Part shown: piece by piece, positions 1 to 7,453 of the stretch
Numbering within the stretch: the first letter of the stretch is position 1
Layout: each line of letters opens with the position of its first letter
Source: Saccharibacillus nicotianae
GTDB taxonomy: Bacteria > Bacillota > Bacilli > Paenibacillales > Paenibacillaceae
DNA: 64,000 bases
Direction: 5' to 3'
NCBI RefSeq assembly: GCF_042681745.1
Contig: NZ_JBHUGF010000011.1
Coordinates: 434,001-498,000 of the forward strand
Notes under the pieces: model-generated
What the model was told of the DNA's origin: nothing
Databases searched by the model: none
Seen by the model: the letters and a program-made list of their open reading frames with translations, nothing else
Made by a program: the position numbers and the translations under genes

Positions 1-656
1 ATGGGGTAACAGGCTTAGAAGGAGTTACCAAGATAGAGACAGAGGACTTTAGCGAAGTCATTGCGAGAGCCTTATCTTTACCTGAAGCACATATGCAGTC
101 TGATGCTGTTATGACGACAGGGTATCACCATGCTAATGTACTGGGATTAGCACCGGAGATTATTGAAGCTGTGCAAAGTAAAAAGATTCGTCATTTCTTC
201 GTGATCGCAGGTTGTGATGCACCCGGTAAAGGTGGAGATTATTATCGGGAGCTTGCAACTTCGCTTCCCCAAGACACTGTTATCTTAACGACTTCTTGTG
301 GTAAATTCCGCTTTAATGATATCGATTATGGCACTGTGCCGGGTACAGATATTCCACGTTATATGGACTTGGGGCAATGCAACAATTCAGGCTCTACTGT
401 CAAAATAGCGATGGCACTAGCAGAAGCATTCGGTTGTACGATGGCAGAATTGCCTGTCAGTATTGTACTATCATGGTTTGAACAAAAAGCAGTCGCAATT
501 TTGCTTGGCTTATTCAGTCTAGGCATCCAAGATATTCGGATTGGGCCGAAACCACCTGAATTTATTTCAGACGGTGTCATGGAAGTTTTGCAATCAACAT
601 TTGGATTGAAATTGATCGGAGATGCCGCGACAGATATGGCCGATATGCTTTCTTAA
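1..656 (+). CDS. hcp: Hydroxylamine reductase / hybrid cluster protein, 3' part
   Basis: C-terminal part of the hybrid cluster protein, a cytoplasmic Fe-S/Fe-S-O enzyme that reduces hydroxylamine and is linked to nitric oxide detoxification. The reading frame (codons from base 3) is open from the left edge, so the gene is truncated by the window; the first in-window ATG at 93 is internal. Cysteine motifs that bind the hybrid cluster in this family are visible: a GCD motif near IAGCDAPGKGG, TTSCGKFRFN and GQCNNSGS. The C-terminus with the IGPKPPEF segment is typical. The stop overlaps that of the convergent MerR-fusion gene by four bases, with no terminator between them. A nitric oxide synthase gene lies 47 kb away, a loose functional link only. 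Confidence 0.93.
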   Translation, partial: GVTGLEGVTKIETEDFSEVIARALSLPEAHMQSDAVMTTGYHHANVLGLAPEIIEAVQSKKIRHFFVIAGCDAPGKGGDYYRELATSLPQDTVILTTSCGKFRFNDIDYGTVPGTDIPRYMDLGQCNNSGSTVKIAMALAEAFGCTMAELPVSIVLSWFEQKAVAILLGLFSLGIQDIRIGPKPPEFISDGVMEVLQSTFGLKLIGDAATDMADMLS

Positions 657-1687
657 TGTAAAGAAACAGCCAGCAAACAGCCTACTTCTTGCTCTATCGT
701 ATAATACTTGGTGATATAGAAATGTTCTTCCAACCATTGTAGAACAGCAGGATGTTGTAATTCATGATATGTAGATTGCAGTCCAAGATCGCTTACAGAC
801 GGTGTACTTAATACATCATCAGTAATAGCAGAATGAACAACAATACGGTCTGTTAGACAAAGTCGTCCATGTGGCTTGAGGACACGATGAATCTCAGCCA
901 GTGCAAGCAATTGCTGTTGATGATTCAAATGTCTGAATGTAAAGCTAGATACGACAAACTGGAAATGATGATCTGGATAAGGGATCGCTAGCATATTGCC
1001 TATGCGTGTATCGATCATAGGGAATTTGTGCTGACATTGCTTCAGCATTTCTTGCGATTGATCGATACCGGACATATGTACTTCGGATGTTACCAATTTG
1101 CCAGCAAGATTCCCTGTACCAATGCCTAGATCAAGCCCATGTTCACCGGCTGTAGCATGAATTAACTCTGCTGTGAATGTCAGTGCTTGCTCGTAATGAG
1201 GATACTCTTCGCTACGGGTCTGTACATCTTGATCATGAGTCATAGCACGCTGATCGAAATTCCACTGATCTTGCCAGTTCTGACGCAATTCACGTAAATG
1301 TTTGGCTTGATCAGCCAGATGGTAAATCTCTTGGATCGGCAACGTCTGCTGAGTCTGTAACAGCTCAATCATTTGCTCGGTCGTTTCAGCCATGCGTTTC
1401 ATTTCTAACCATTGTGTGGTAAGCAGAGAACGTTGTAGTTCAAGATAATAACGTAATCGCTGACTATCCGGTAATGCTTGTGGTTCTAGCGCTTTCTTGA
1501 TCTCTTTGATCGCCATACCTGCTTCGCGAAGCGCTATAATGGTCTGCAAGCGCCAGATATCTTCTTCTCCAAAGATACGGTACTGATTGTGTTCCCGCTC
1601 AACAGAAGGCAACAGACCGTTTTGTTCGTAAAAGCGGATTGTGCGCGTAGAGATACCGAGACGCTTAGACAGTTCATTAATTTTCAA
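653..1687 (-). CDS. MerR-family regulator fused to a SAM-dependent methyltransferase
   Basis: A 344-residue fusion. Residues 1-70 are a MerR winged helix-turn-helix (KINELSKRLGISTRTIRFYEQNGLL), followed by a helical linker to about 130 and then a class I methyltransferase domain with the SAM-binding glycine motif LDLGIGTGNLAG near residue 195 and a later VVSSFTFRHL motif typical of Methyltransf_11. The MerR half probably senses or controls its own promoter; an inverted repeat sits directly upstream. The methyltransferase substrate cannot be told; in this fused architecture the effector domain of ordinary MerR proteins is replaced by an enzyme. ATG start is preceded by AAGGAAGCTGATATTTTG context, with a usable AAGGA. 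Convergent with hcp, overlapping it by four bases. Confidence 0.88.
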   Translation of the reverse strand: MKINELSKRLGISTRTIRFYEQNGLLPSVEREHNQYRIFGEEDIWRLQTIIALREAGMAIKEIKKALEPQALPDSQRLRYYLELQRSLLTTQWLEMKRMAETTEQMIELLQTQQTLPIQEIYHLADQAKHLRELRQNWQDQWNFDQRAMTHDQDVQTRSEEYPHYEQALTFTAELIHATAGEHGLDLGIGTGNLAGKLVTSEVHMSGIDQSQEMLKQCQHKFPMIDTRIGNMLAIPYPDHHFQFVVSSFTFRHLNHQQQLLALAEIHRVLKPHGRLCLTDRIVVHSAITDDVLSTPSVSDLGLQSTYHELQHPAVLQWLEEHFYITKYYTIEQEVGCLLAVSLH

Positions 1688-1699
1688 AATATCAGCTTC

Positions 1700-1740
1700 C
1701 TTTAGTGTGAAATTATACTAAAGCATATCATGAATGTAAT
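1700..1740 (-). promoter_or_regulatory. Promoter and MerR-type operator of the fusion gene
   Basis: Perfect inverted repeat CTTTAGT/ACTAAAG (1700-1706 and 1717-1723) just upstream of the MerR-fusion start. Read on the minus strand, a TATAAT at 1712-1717 lies inside it, with TTACAT 16 bases further upstream as a candidate -35. MerR proteins bind dyads within or next to the promoter spacer, so this is the expected autoregulatory site. Binding is inferred from position and symmetry. Confidence 0.6.
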
Positions 1741-1743
1741 GAA

Positions 1744-1779
1744 GAACATCAGCCGTATTTTTGCTGATGTTCTTTTTTC
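1744..1779 (-). terminator. Hairpin at the DUF4385 gene end
   Basis: GAACATCAGC (1744-1753) pairs with GCTGATGTTC (1763-1772). The stem overlaps the last codons and stop of the minus-strand DUF4385 gene. The best T-run (1773-1778) is on the plus strand; the minus-strand tail is only TTCTTCATT, so efficiency on that side is uncertain. Confidence 0.5.
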
Positions 1780-2201
1780 ATACGGATATAATCGGGATCG
1801 ACTTTGGCTTCATCCCATTTTACTTTGAAAATACGAGCCGCTTCCGCTTTGATAGGATCATCGGTGTAAGGGAGAATCTCACCATTCTCATCATATTTGC
1901 GACCACCTTTGTGATTGGTATAACGACGTGCACGTGTATAACCCATTTGTAGAAATTTACGAGCCATATCCATGCCGATAAAGTCATCTTTTTCTTTATA
2001 TTCCAGAAACATCGCATAGATTTTTTCGGACGACTCGGTAGCAATCTCCGGTGTTTTGAAGCGCCAGTGCGGTAAGATTTCACCTTTGTATGGCTCTACC
2101 ATTAACACACCTTGCTCGCCTTTACCGACTCGATATAATTCAGGCTGTTTGCGTAGATCTAGCTTCGTATAGTCTAACGTATAATCAAATTTCTCAGGCA
2201 T
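1749..2201 (-). CDS. DUF4385 family protein
   Basis: A 150-residue soluble protein rich in charged and aromatic residues, without signal peptide or membrane segment. The pattern of conserved blocks (HWRFKTPEIA, MDMARKFLQMGYTRARRYTNHKGGRKY, DPIKAEAARIFKVKWDEAK) matches what I recall of DUF4385, a small uncharacterised bacterial family. The ATG is preceded by AAAGGAGTTC at a normal distance. Single gene between the MerR-fusion and the divergent signal-peptidase-like gene. Function unknown; the many Arg/Lys residues in the middle could mean nucleic acid contact, which is speculation. Confidence 0.72.
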   Translation of the reverse strand: MPEKFDYTLDYTKLDLRKQPELYRVGKGEQGVLMVEPYKGEILPHWRFKTPEIATESSEKIYAMFLEYKEKDDFIGMDMARKFLQMGYTRARRYTNHKGGRKYDENGEILPYTDDPIKAEAARIFKVKWDEAKVDPDYIRMKKEHQQKYG

Positions 2202-2334
2202 GATAAGAACTCCTTTGTATAGATAAGTAACTCTCTATTACCCGATTTGTTGTTTTTTATGTCAGTTTGCAGTGAATATGTATTTACGAAAAGGATATTT
2301 TCAGACAGAATAAGACAAAAGGAAGGTGTTGGAT

Positions 2335-2841
2335 ATGAGCTCATTGTTATGGAATATTGTAGTATCTACTATGTTGTTACAAGGAGGAAGCCAGTCTTAT
2401 ATCGCAGAAGGGCCAGCGATGCAACCAAATATTTATGCAGAAGATCGCTTAACTGTTGTTAAAGCGACTGAAAAAGATATTGAGCGCGGAGATATTATTG
2501 TTTTTCAATCGCCTGAAAATAACAAGATGTTTGTGAAACGTGTTGTGGGATTACCCGGCGAAAAGATCAAAATCAAAGGAAATCAGGTGTATATTAACAG
2601 CAAAGTCATTAAAGAGCCTTACATAAAAGAAGCTGTGAAAAAAGCAAAAGCAGAAGGATATGCGTATAATATCACTGATTATAATGGTGGAAATAAGAAG
2701 ATTCCACAACATCAGTTTTTTGTATTAGGAGATAACCGTTCGAATAGTCTAGATAGTCGTATGTTTGGAACGATTTCGATCCAAAAAGTAAAAGGTGAAG
2801 TCACAGCAATTCAAGGGAAAAAGCTAAATTCTTCGAATTAA
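2335..2841 (+). CDS. Signal peptidase I-like protein lacking the catalytic serine
   Basis: A 168-residue member of the type I signal peptidase (S26) family. The boxes are recognisable: box B around GPAMQPNIYAEDRL, box D with FVKRVVGLPGE (Lys68 in place of the general base) and box E FVLGDNRSNSLDSR. In box B the nucleophile of the Ser/Lys dyad, normally in a GxSMxPT context, is alanine (Ala28). The N-terminus has only about 12 hydrophobic residues (LLWNIVVSTMLL) followed by QGGSQ, a poor membrane anchor. Start ATG at 2335 chosen because AAAGGAAGGTG precedes it by eight bases; a GTG at 2326 lies within that site. Probably no peptidase activity; it could bind substrates or partners, as proposed for other inactive homologues such as staphylococcal SpsA. 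Confidence 0.85.
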   Translation: MSSLLWNIVVSTMLLQGGSQSYIAEGPAMQPNIYAEDRLTVVKATEKDIERGDIIVFQSPENNKMFVKRVVGLPGEKIKIKGNQVYINSKVIKEPYIKEAVKKAKAEGYAYNITDYNGGNKKIPQHQFFVLGDNRSNSLDSRMFGTISIQKVKGEVTAIQGKKLNSSN

Positions 2842-2870
2842 TACGGAAATAAATAAGTAATATAAAATAA

Positions 2871-2911
2871 CAAAAGCAGATACTCTATAAAAGAGAATAT
2901 CTGCTTTTTGT
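2871..2911. terminator. Bidirectional rho-independent terminator
   Basis: AAAGCAGATA (2873-2882) pairs with TATCTGCTTT (2898-2907), with T-runs on both sides. It separates the convergent signal-peptidase-like and PTS genes and can serve both. Confidence 0.8.
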
Positions 2912-2934
2912 TGTACTGTATTTGGATCAATATA

Positions 2935-4437
2935 TTATGAATGATCACCCATGATATCTTTAATTTCATCTTTAAGCGCATCCGATTTGGTTCCGAAAAT
3001 GACCTGTACAGCGCCTTGTCCGAGTCGCATGATACCTGCTGCTCCAAGCTTGCGCAATTCAGCATCATTGACTTGACGATCATCTTTGACCACCAGACGT
3101 AGACGGGTAATACAAGCATCAATACTCTCGATATTCGGTGATCCGCCTAGTTGATGCAACACTTGAGCCGCTTGACTATCATTCGCATTAATCTCAGGTT
3201 GTGCACTGATTGCCACAGATGGTGTTAACACATCCGAAGGTGTTTTTTCAAGATTAGCAACAGGTTCATCATCTTCACGACCAGGCGTTTTGAGATTGAA
3301 CTTCACGATCAAGAAGCGGAACAATGTATAATAAACGACTGCAAAAGCAAGCCCTACTGGAATCATAATCAGTGGATGAGTCGCTAATTTCATATTTACA
3401 AGGTAATCGATCAGACCTGCTGAGAAACCGAATCCTAATTTAACATTCAATAAGTACATCACCAGACCGGATACACCTGTCAAAATAGCATGTACTAGAT
3501 ACAATCCGGGTGCAACAAACATAAAAGCAAATTCTAACGGCTCGGTAATCCCTGTCAAAAATGAAGCGATCGCAGAACCGATAAAGATCGAAGCTACCGC
3601 TTTACGCTTTTCAGGACGAGCGGTGTGAATAATAGCAAATGCCGCCGCCGGTAAAGCAAACATCATAATCGGGAAGAACCCGGACATAAACATCCCTGCG
3701 GATGGATCGCCTGCGAAAAAGCGTGTAAGATCGCCATGTACGACTTCGCCAGCAGCGTTAGTATAATCGCCAATCTGGAACCACGCGATTGAGTTCAATA
3801 CATGATGAAGTCCGATCGGAACAAGCAAACGGTTCGCCATCCCGAATATAAAAGCACCAATACCTCCAAGCCCTACAACCCATGTACCAAAAATCGCGAT
3901 CCCATCTTGAATAGGGCTCCAAATCATACCAAATAATGTAGCAAGGATGATCGTTGTAAAAGCAGTAATCATCGGTACAAAACGTTTACCTGCGAAGAAC
4001 CCTAACCAATCGGGTAATTTGATATTGTAAAAGCGTTGGTACAGATACGCCGACCATAATCCGACCAGTATCCCGCCGAGTACGCCCATATCTAATTTTA
4101 CATCATCGCCAATATAGCCGAATATCGTAGGCACAATACTTAATATTTTGACTAAGATCAGATACGAGATCACTGCGGATAAAGCGGCTACAGCATCACG
4201 AGCAATTCCGATGGCTACCCCAATAGCAAAGATCAAAGCCAGATTACCAAAGATCGCACCTGCGCCTGCTGTCAAAAATGGAGTGATATAGTGATTAATA
4301 AATCCTCCGACTGTTGATCCTAGCGGAATATCAGTCTCATAATTCAACAATCCCAACCCTTGTAAAATAGCGGCGGCTGGAAGTGTAGCGACTGGGAGCA
4401 TTAACGAACGCCCAATCTTTTGCAAAAATCCTAACAT
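2935..4437 (-). CDS. nagE: N-acetylglucosamine-specific PTS transporter, EIICB
   Basis: A 500-residue membrane permease that imports and phosphorylates N-acetylglucosamine. The EIIC part (1 to about 385) begins with a cytoplasmic helix and has many membrane segments; the block NRLLVPIGLHHVLNSIAWFQ, the GDLTRFFAGDPSAGMFMSGF region and LTGITEPLEF match GlcNAc permeases better than glucose ones. After a variable linker an EIIB domain follows, with phosphorylated Cys442 in IDACITRLRL and the terminal LGAAGIMRLGQGAVQVIFG pattern. No EIIA domain is fused, so EIIA must come from another protein. It follows the antiterminator gene on the same strand after a 128-base gap and is probably co-transcribed. 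A Bacillus-style name would be nagP. Confidence 0.9.
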   Translation of the reverse strand: MLGFLQKIGRSLMLPVATLPAAAILQGLGLLNYETDIPLGSTVGGFINHYITPFLTAGAGAIFGNLALIFAIGVAIGIARDAVAALSAVISYLILVKILSIVPTIFGYIGDDVKLDMGVLGGILVGLWSAYLYQRFYNIKLPDWLGFFAGKRFVPMITAFTTIILATLFGMIWSPIQDGIAIFGTWVVGLGGIGAFIFGMANRLLVPIGLHHVLNSIAWFQIGDYTNAAGEVVHGDLTRFFAGDPSAGMFMSGFFPIMMFALPAAAFAIIHTARPEKRKAVASIFIGSAIASFLTGITEPLEFAFMFVAPGLYLVHAILTGVSGLVMYLLNVKLGFGFSAGLIDYLVNMKLATHPLIMIPVGLAFAVVYYTLFRFLIVKFNLKTPGREDDEPVANLEKTPSDVLTPSVAISAQPEINANDSQAAQVLHQLGGSPNIESIDACITRLRLVVKDDRQVNDAELRKLGAAGIMRLGQGAVQVIFGTKSDALKDEIKDIMGDHS

Positions 4438-4565
4438 AGATAATCCCCCTTAAATAGATATGATAGATGTATCATGTATACAGACTGCACAACCAAAATA
4501 GAAAAAGGATTCTATATCTTCGCTGTGCAAGTGTGTGACCTATAATTGATTGGTAGCTAGACAGA

Positions 4566-5426
4566 TTAAGGCTGATACGTACGAAATAACCGGTACAGAT
4601 GCATCGTCAAAAAGCAGACTTCATCTTCAGGTATCGAGACATTCAGTTCTTTTTCCATAACGATTTTCATTTTATTCGCCAGTATATATTCTTCAGCATA
4701 CTGTTCTCGTATCGGCTGGATTAGAAGATTTTCGACTAATGATCCTTGTACAATCCGTTCTAACGAAAAGCGTAGATGGATCATTAAGCGCACTTGATTC
4801 ATACTGCCTTGCTGAAAAGTAATCTGTTTTTCCTGCTCGATCATCGCTTGCAATTTACCGAGTAATGTAGACATTTTGACCAATTGTCCAACAGGTACAT
4901 GACTAACAGCCGAATGGATATGATAAGTGAGAAAGCCTGCTTCATCTTCAGGAATCGTAATATCAAAAGCTCTACAGATCATCTGCAACGCTTGCAAAGC
5001 CACTTCGTATTCTTGTGGAAAACAAACCTGCGTCTCATACAGAAAAGGATTGGTAATCTCCATCTGATGGCGCACTCGATACACAGTAAACTGGATATGA
5101 CTTGGCAATGCCAGATAGATTTTGTTATGCAATGTTTTGTTGAACCGCTTTTCGATCATTTGAATAATCTGGTCAGAGATTTCCATCGCTTTATGATCAA
5201 TATCTTCAAAAAAGCTAGGGTGATTCATCAGTTGTTCCCGATCTTCCAATCGAAAGCGCTTTTCAATACGATCATCATCTGTAGAAAGAGTCGTTATATT
5301 TTTGGCGGCAAAACCAAGCCCTTTACCTAGCAATACATATTCGATATCTGTAGATTCATCAAAAGCCATCACAATATTGTTGCCAACGACTCGCTGGATC
5401 GATAGCAATATACTTTCTTTACTCAA
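4566..5426 (-). CDS. BglG/GlcT-family transcription antiterminator
   Basis: A 286-residue RNA-binding antiterminator. Residues 1-60 form the CAT RNA-binding domain (IQRVVGNNIVMAF, GKGLGFAAK), followed by two PRD domains (about 70-170 and 175-286) with the phosphorylatable histidines visible in TYHIHSAVSH, MIHLRFSLERI and TMHLYRLF. PTS proteins phosphorylate these histidines and so couple RNA binding to sugar supply. It binds a RAT hairpin and prevents a terminator forming; exactly such a RAT-terminator pair lies in the leader of this gene, so it should control its own operon, including the downstream PTS permease. Start chosen at the ATG preceded by AAGGAGG. Confidence 0.9.
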   Translation of the reverse strand: MSKESILLSIQRVVGNNIVMAFDESTDIEYVLLGKGLGFAAKNITTLSTDDDRIEKRFRLEDREQLMNHPSFFEDIDHKAMEISDQIIQMIEKRFNKTLHNKIYLALPSHIQFTVYRVRHQMEITNPFLYETQVCFPQEYEVALQALQMICRAFDITIPEDEAGFLTYHIHSAVSHVPVGQLVKMSTLLGKLQAMIEQEKQITFQQGSMNQVRLMIHLRFSLERIVQGSLVENLLIQPIREQYAEEYILANKMKIVMEKELNVSIPEDEVCFLTMHLYRLFRTYQP

Positions 5427-5489
5427 AGTGGTGAGCCTCCTTTACATCCCTATTCGCTTATCCATTTCATCTAGCAACAGCGAACACGC

Positions 5490-5560
5490 AAAAAAGAGCC
5501 AAGTCACGAAGAATAGACGTATAGAAAGTTCTACACCTACTAAAATTCGTTGCTTGGCTC
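5490..5560 (-). terminator. Leader terminator of the antiterminator-PTS operon
   Basis: On the minus strand GAGCCAAG (5553-5560) pairs with CTTGGCTC (5497-5504), extended by ACGAA/TTCGT across a small internal loop and followed by six Ts. It lies 63 bases before the antiterminator start codon, so it must be bypassed for expression. Its 5' arm shares bases with the RAT element. Confidence 0.85.
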
Positions 5561-5584
5561 ATGCCCATTATATGGTAACACGCC
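5557..5584 (-). promoter_or_regulatory. RAT antiterminator-binding element
   Basis: Minus-strand sequence GTGTTACCATATAATGGGCA, continuing into TGAGC, has the ribonucleic antiterminator layout: GTTAC at one side, a short CCAT/ATGG stem and GGCATGAGC at the other. The last four bases are the start of the terminator stem, so RAT and terminator are mutually exclusive, as in sac/lic/ptsG systems. Confidence 0.75.
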
Positions 5585-5597
5585 GATAACGTTATCA
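5584..5597 (-). promoter_or_regulatory. Candidate cre (CcpA) site
   Basis: Minus-strand TGATAACGTTATCG matches the degenerate CcpA consensus TGWNANCGNTNWCA at all but the last base and is palindromic. It lies about 20-30 bases downstream of the predicted start of transcription, where a bound repressor would block elongation. Identity by sequence only. Confidence 0.5.
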
Positions 5598-5622
5598 AGT
5601 TTTGAATGCGATTTCATCATGT

Positions 5623-5651
5623 AGCATATAACGATCACAATTGATCGTCAA
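5623..5651 (-). promoter_or_regulatory. Promoter with palindromic operator, antiterminator-PTS operon
   Basis: On the minus strand TTGACG (5646-5651), a 17-base spacer and TATGCT (5623-5628) form a sigma-A promoter. The spacer contains a perfect palindrome, CGATCA-ATTG-TGATCG (5632-5647), a probable repressor site. The 5' leader would then contain the cre-like site, RAT and terminator in that order. Confidence 0.6.
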
Positions 5652-5860
5652 GGTTATATTTTACGGAAAATCTCGAATATTTTCCAGAAGTACAGGATTA
5701 TTCAATAAAATAAAGTTTATTCATCTTATTTTGCATAAAAAGCTTGAAAAATGCTCCGATTTTGAAGAATAGGGGTTGAAATTTCTTCCATAATCAATTA
5801 CAGTAATAGACGTTGTTATAGGTTTGTAAGGTTTACACTAATTAAATAAAACTCATTGAT

Positions 5861-5933
5861 GTATAATGTATAACCTCAATAATATGGTTTGAGGGTCTCT
5901 ACCAGGAACCGAACAATCCTGATTACAAAATTA
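5861..5933 (+). ncRNA. Adenine-sensing purine riboswitch
   Basis: Conserved purine aptamer: P2 arms CCTC (5874-5877) and GAGG (5890-5893) around AATAATATGG, the invariant GTCTCTACC joining region, then P3 arms CAGGA and TCCTG. The ligand-specifying base, in the 3' joining strand GATTAC, is T at 5923 (U74 in the usual numbering), which selects adenine; guanine riboswitches have C there. P1 includes TGTA (5867-5870) with TACA (5924-5927). The gene downstream is a PbuE-type purine efflux pump, the same pairing as in Bacillus subtilis. Confidence 0.95.
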
Positions 5934-5976
5934 AGTGTGCTCGTCGCACCCATCTTTTGTAGTCAGGATTTTTTTG
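5915..5976 (+). terminator. Riboswitch expression-platform terminator
   Basis: AATCCTGATTACAAAA (5915-5930) pairs with TTTTGTAGTCAGGATT (5955-5970) with one G-U pair, followed by a run of Ts. The 5' arm is also the 3' side of the aptamer (P3 and P1), so ligand binding should prevent terminator formation: adenine turns pbuE on. Confidence 0.92.
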
Positions 5977-6062
5977 CGTCTTTACGAGCATCAACTTCTA
6001 TGGACACTGATGGAATAGACGCAAGTCACTTGCTGACATCAAGAACAAAGGAGAAGATAGAT

Positions 6063-7241
6063 ATGAATTTCAAAGTTTTAATATTGACGATTGCTACATT
6101 TACAGTCGGTCTGATTGAATTGATTATCGGTGGTGTATTGCCACAGATTGCTTCTGACTTGAATGTATCTGTAAGTACAGCAGGGCAATTGATTATGATC
6201 TATGCTTTGGTCTACGCGATCTCTGGCCCAACCTTACTGGCATTAACGGCTAAGGTGGAACGGAAAAAGTTATACCTCTGGTCAATGTTAGTATTTACAC
6301 TGGGTAGTCTGGTTGCTTTTTGGAGCCCGACATATGCAGTCTTGTTCTTATCTCGTATTATTACAGCGGCAAGTGGTTCGCTGATTGTAACCTTATCACT
6401 AACGATAGCAGTAAAAATCGTTGCTCCTGAATATCGGGCGCGCGTGATCGGTATTATTTCGATGGGTATTAGTTCTTCGATCGTATTGGGATTACCTTTC
6501 GGGGTATTGGCTGAAGAAGCTTTCGGCTGGCGCGTATTGTTCCTGGCAATTGCTGTGTTAACACTGATTGCTATGGTGGTTGTGCATCTGTTTATGGATC
6601 ATGTTCCTTTAGAACGTATGCAGACACTCAAGCAACAATTGGCTTCACTTAAAGATATCAAAATCATTAGTGCTCATCTAGTAACGATGCTTACTTTAGC
6701 AGGGCATTACACATTATATGCGTACCTTACACCTTTCCTTGAAACGATGATGGGTCTTAACTCGAACTGGATTAGTATCGTATACTTCGTATTCGGTATT
6801 GCAGCAGTAAGTGGCGGTATGATCGGCGGAGCATTATCCGATCGTCTAGGTAGTAAAAAAAGTATTTTGCTCGTTGTCAGCGTGTTCGCTGTGATTATGT
6901 TTACTTTACCAATGGCTAGTCAATACGTGTATATCTTCCCGATTGCACTATTTATCTGGGGAGCATTAAGCTGGGCATTGGCTCCAGCGCAACAAAGTTA
7001 CTTGATCCAATATGCACCGGAATCTTCGGATATCCAACAAAGCTTTAACTTTTCAGCATTACAAATTGGTATTGCTATCGGTTCAGCGATGGGTGGAGTA
7101 TTGATCAAAAATACAGGCAATATCGCTATTAATGCTTGGGTAGGTGGCGGAATTATCGTAGTTGCTTTTGGAATTGCATTGTTCTATCTGCTATCCAAAC
7201 CTGTAAGATCTCGCAGTGTAGCCAATACAATCACTCGCTAA
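6063..7241 (+). CDS. pbuE: Purine base/nucleoside efflux pump, MFS family
   Basis: A 392-residue major facilitator with about 12 membrane helices, very close in pattern to B. subtilis PbuE (YdhL), which exports adenine and related purines and lowers toxic internal base levels. Recognisable blocks: MNFKVLILTIATFTVGLIEL at the N-terminus, ALTAKVERKKLYL in the first cytoplasmic loop, APEYRARVIGII and LAPAQQSYLI with SSDIQQSFN near the end. Start ATG 6063 is preceded by AAAGGAGA; an earlier in-frame ATG at 5889 lies inside the riboswitch and is not used. Expression is governed by the adenine riboswitch directly upstream, and a strong terminator follows, so it is a single-gene unit. Confidence 0.95.
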   Translation: MNFKVLILTIATFTVGLIELIIGGVLPQIASDLNVSVSTAGQLIMIYALVYAISGPTLLALTAKVERKKLYLWSMLVFTLGSLVAFWSPTYAVLFLSRIITAASGSLIVTLSLTIAVKIVAPEYRARVIGIISMGISSSIVLGLPFGVLAEEAFGWRVLFLAIAVLTLIAMVVVHLFMDHVPLERMQTLKQQLASLKDIKIISAHLVTMLTLAGHYTLYAYLTPFLETMMGLNSNWISIVYFVFGIAAVSGGMIGGALSDRLGSKKSILLVVSVFAVIMFTLPMASQYVYIFPIALFIWGALSWALAPAQQSYLIQYAPESSDIQQSFNFSALQIGIAIGSAMGGVLIKNTGNIAINAWVGGGIIVVAFGIALFYLLSKPVRSRSVANTITR

Positions 7242-7297
7242 TATCATTATCGCGATATAGCATCTTTATCTCTAATAATGTATCTGATGTATATACA

Positions 7298-7340
7298 AAC
7301 ACCGACATGATCTACTTCTATGATCATGTCGGTGTTTTTT
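7298..7340 (+). terminator. Terminator of pbuE
   Basis: AACACCGACATGATC (7298-7312) pairs with GATCATGTCGGTGTT (7322-7336), followed by a T-run. Long perfect stem. Confidence 0.9.
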
Positions 7341-7453
7341 GATGCGTAAAGATATTAATTAAAGGCTGTTTGTATACAAAATTACAGTGACATCAACTAC
7401 AGATAGTGCTATCTTATGCAATGAAAAAACAATACATATCAAAGGAGACTACG

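Noticed and set aside
4438..4565. Second RAT/terminator between antiterminator and PTS genes
   Set aside because: Only a weak TGCACA/TGTGCA pairing was found, with no T-run and no GTTAC-type RAT sequence.
4884..5330. 148-codon ORF opposite the antiterminator gene
   Set aside because: Fully overlaps the BglG/GlcT-family gene; no family features.
5862..5867. TATAAT resembling a -10 box just upstream of pbuE
   Set aside because: It lies in the 5' part of the riboswitch (P1 side); starting transcription there would delete part of the aptamer.
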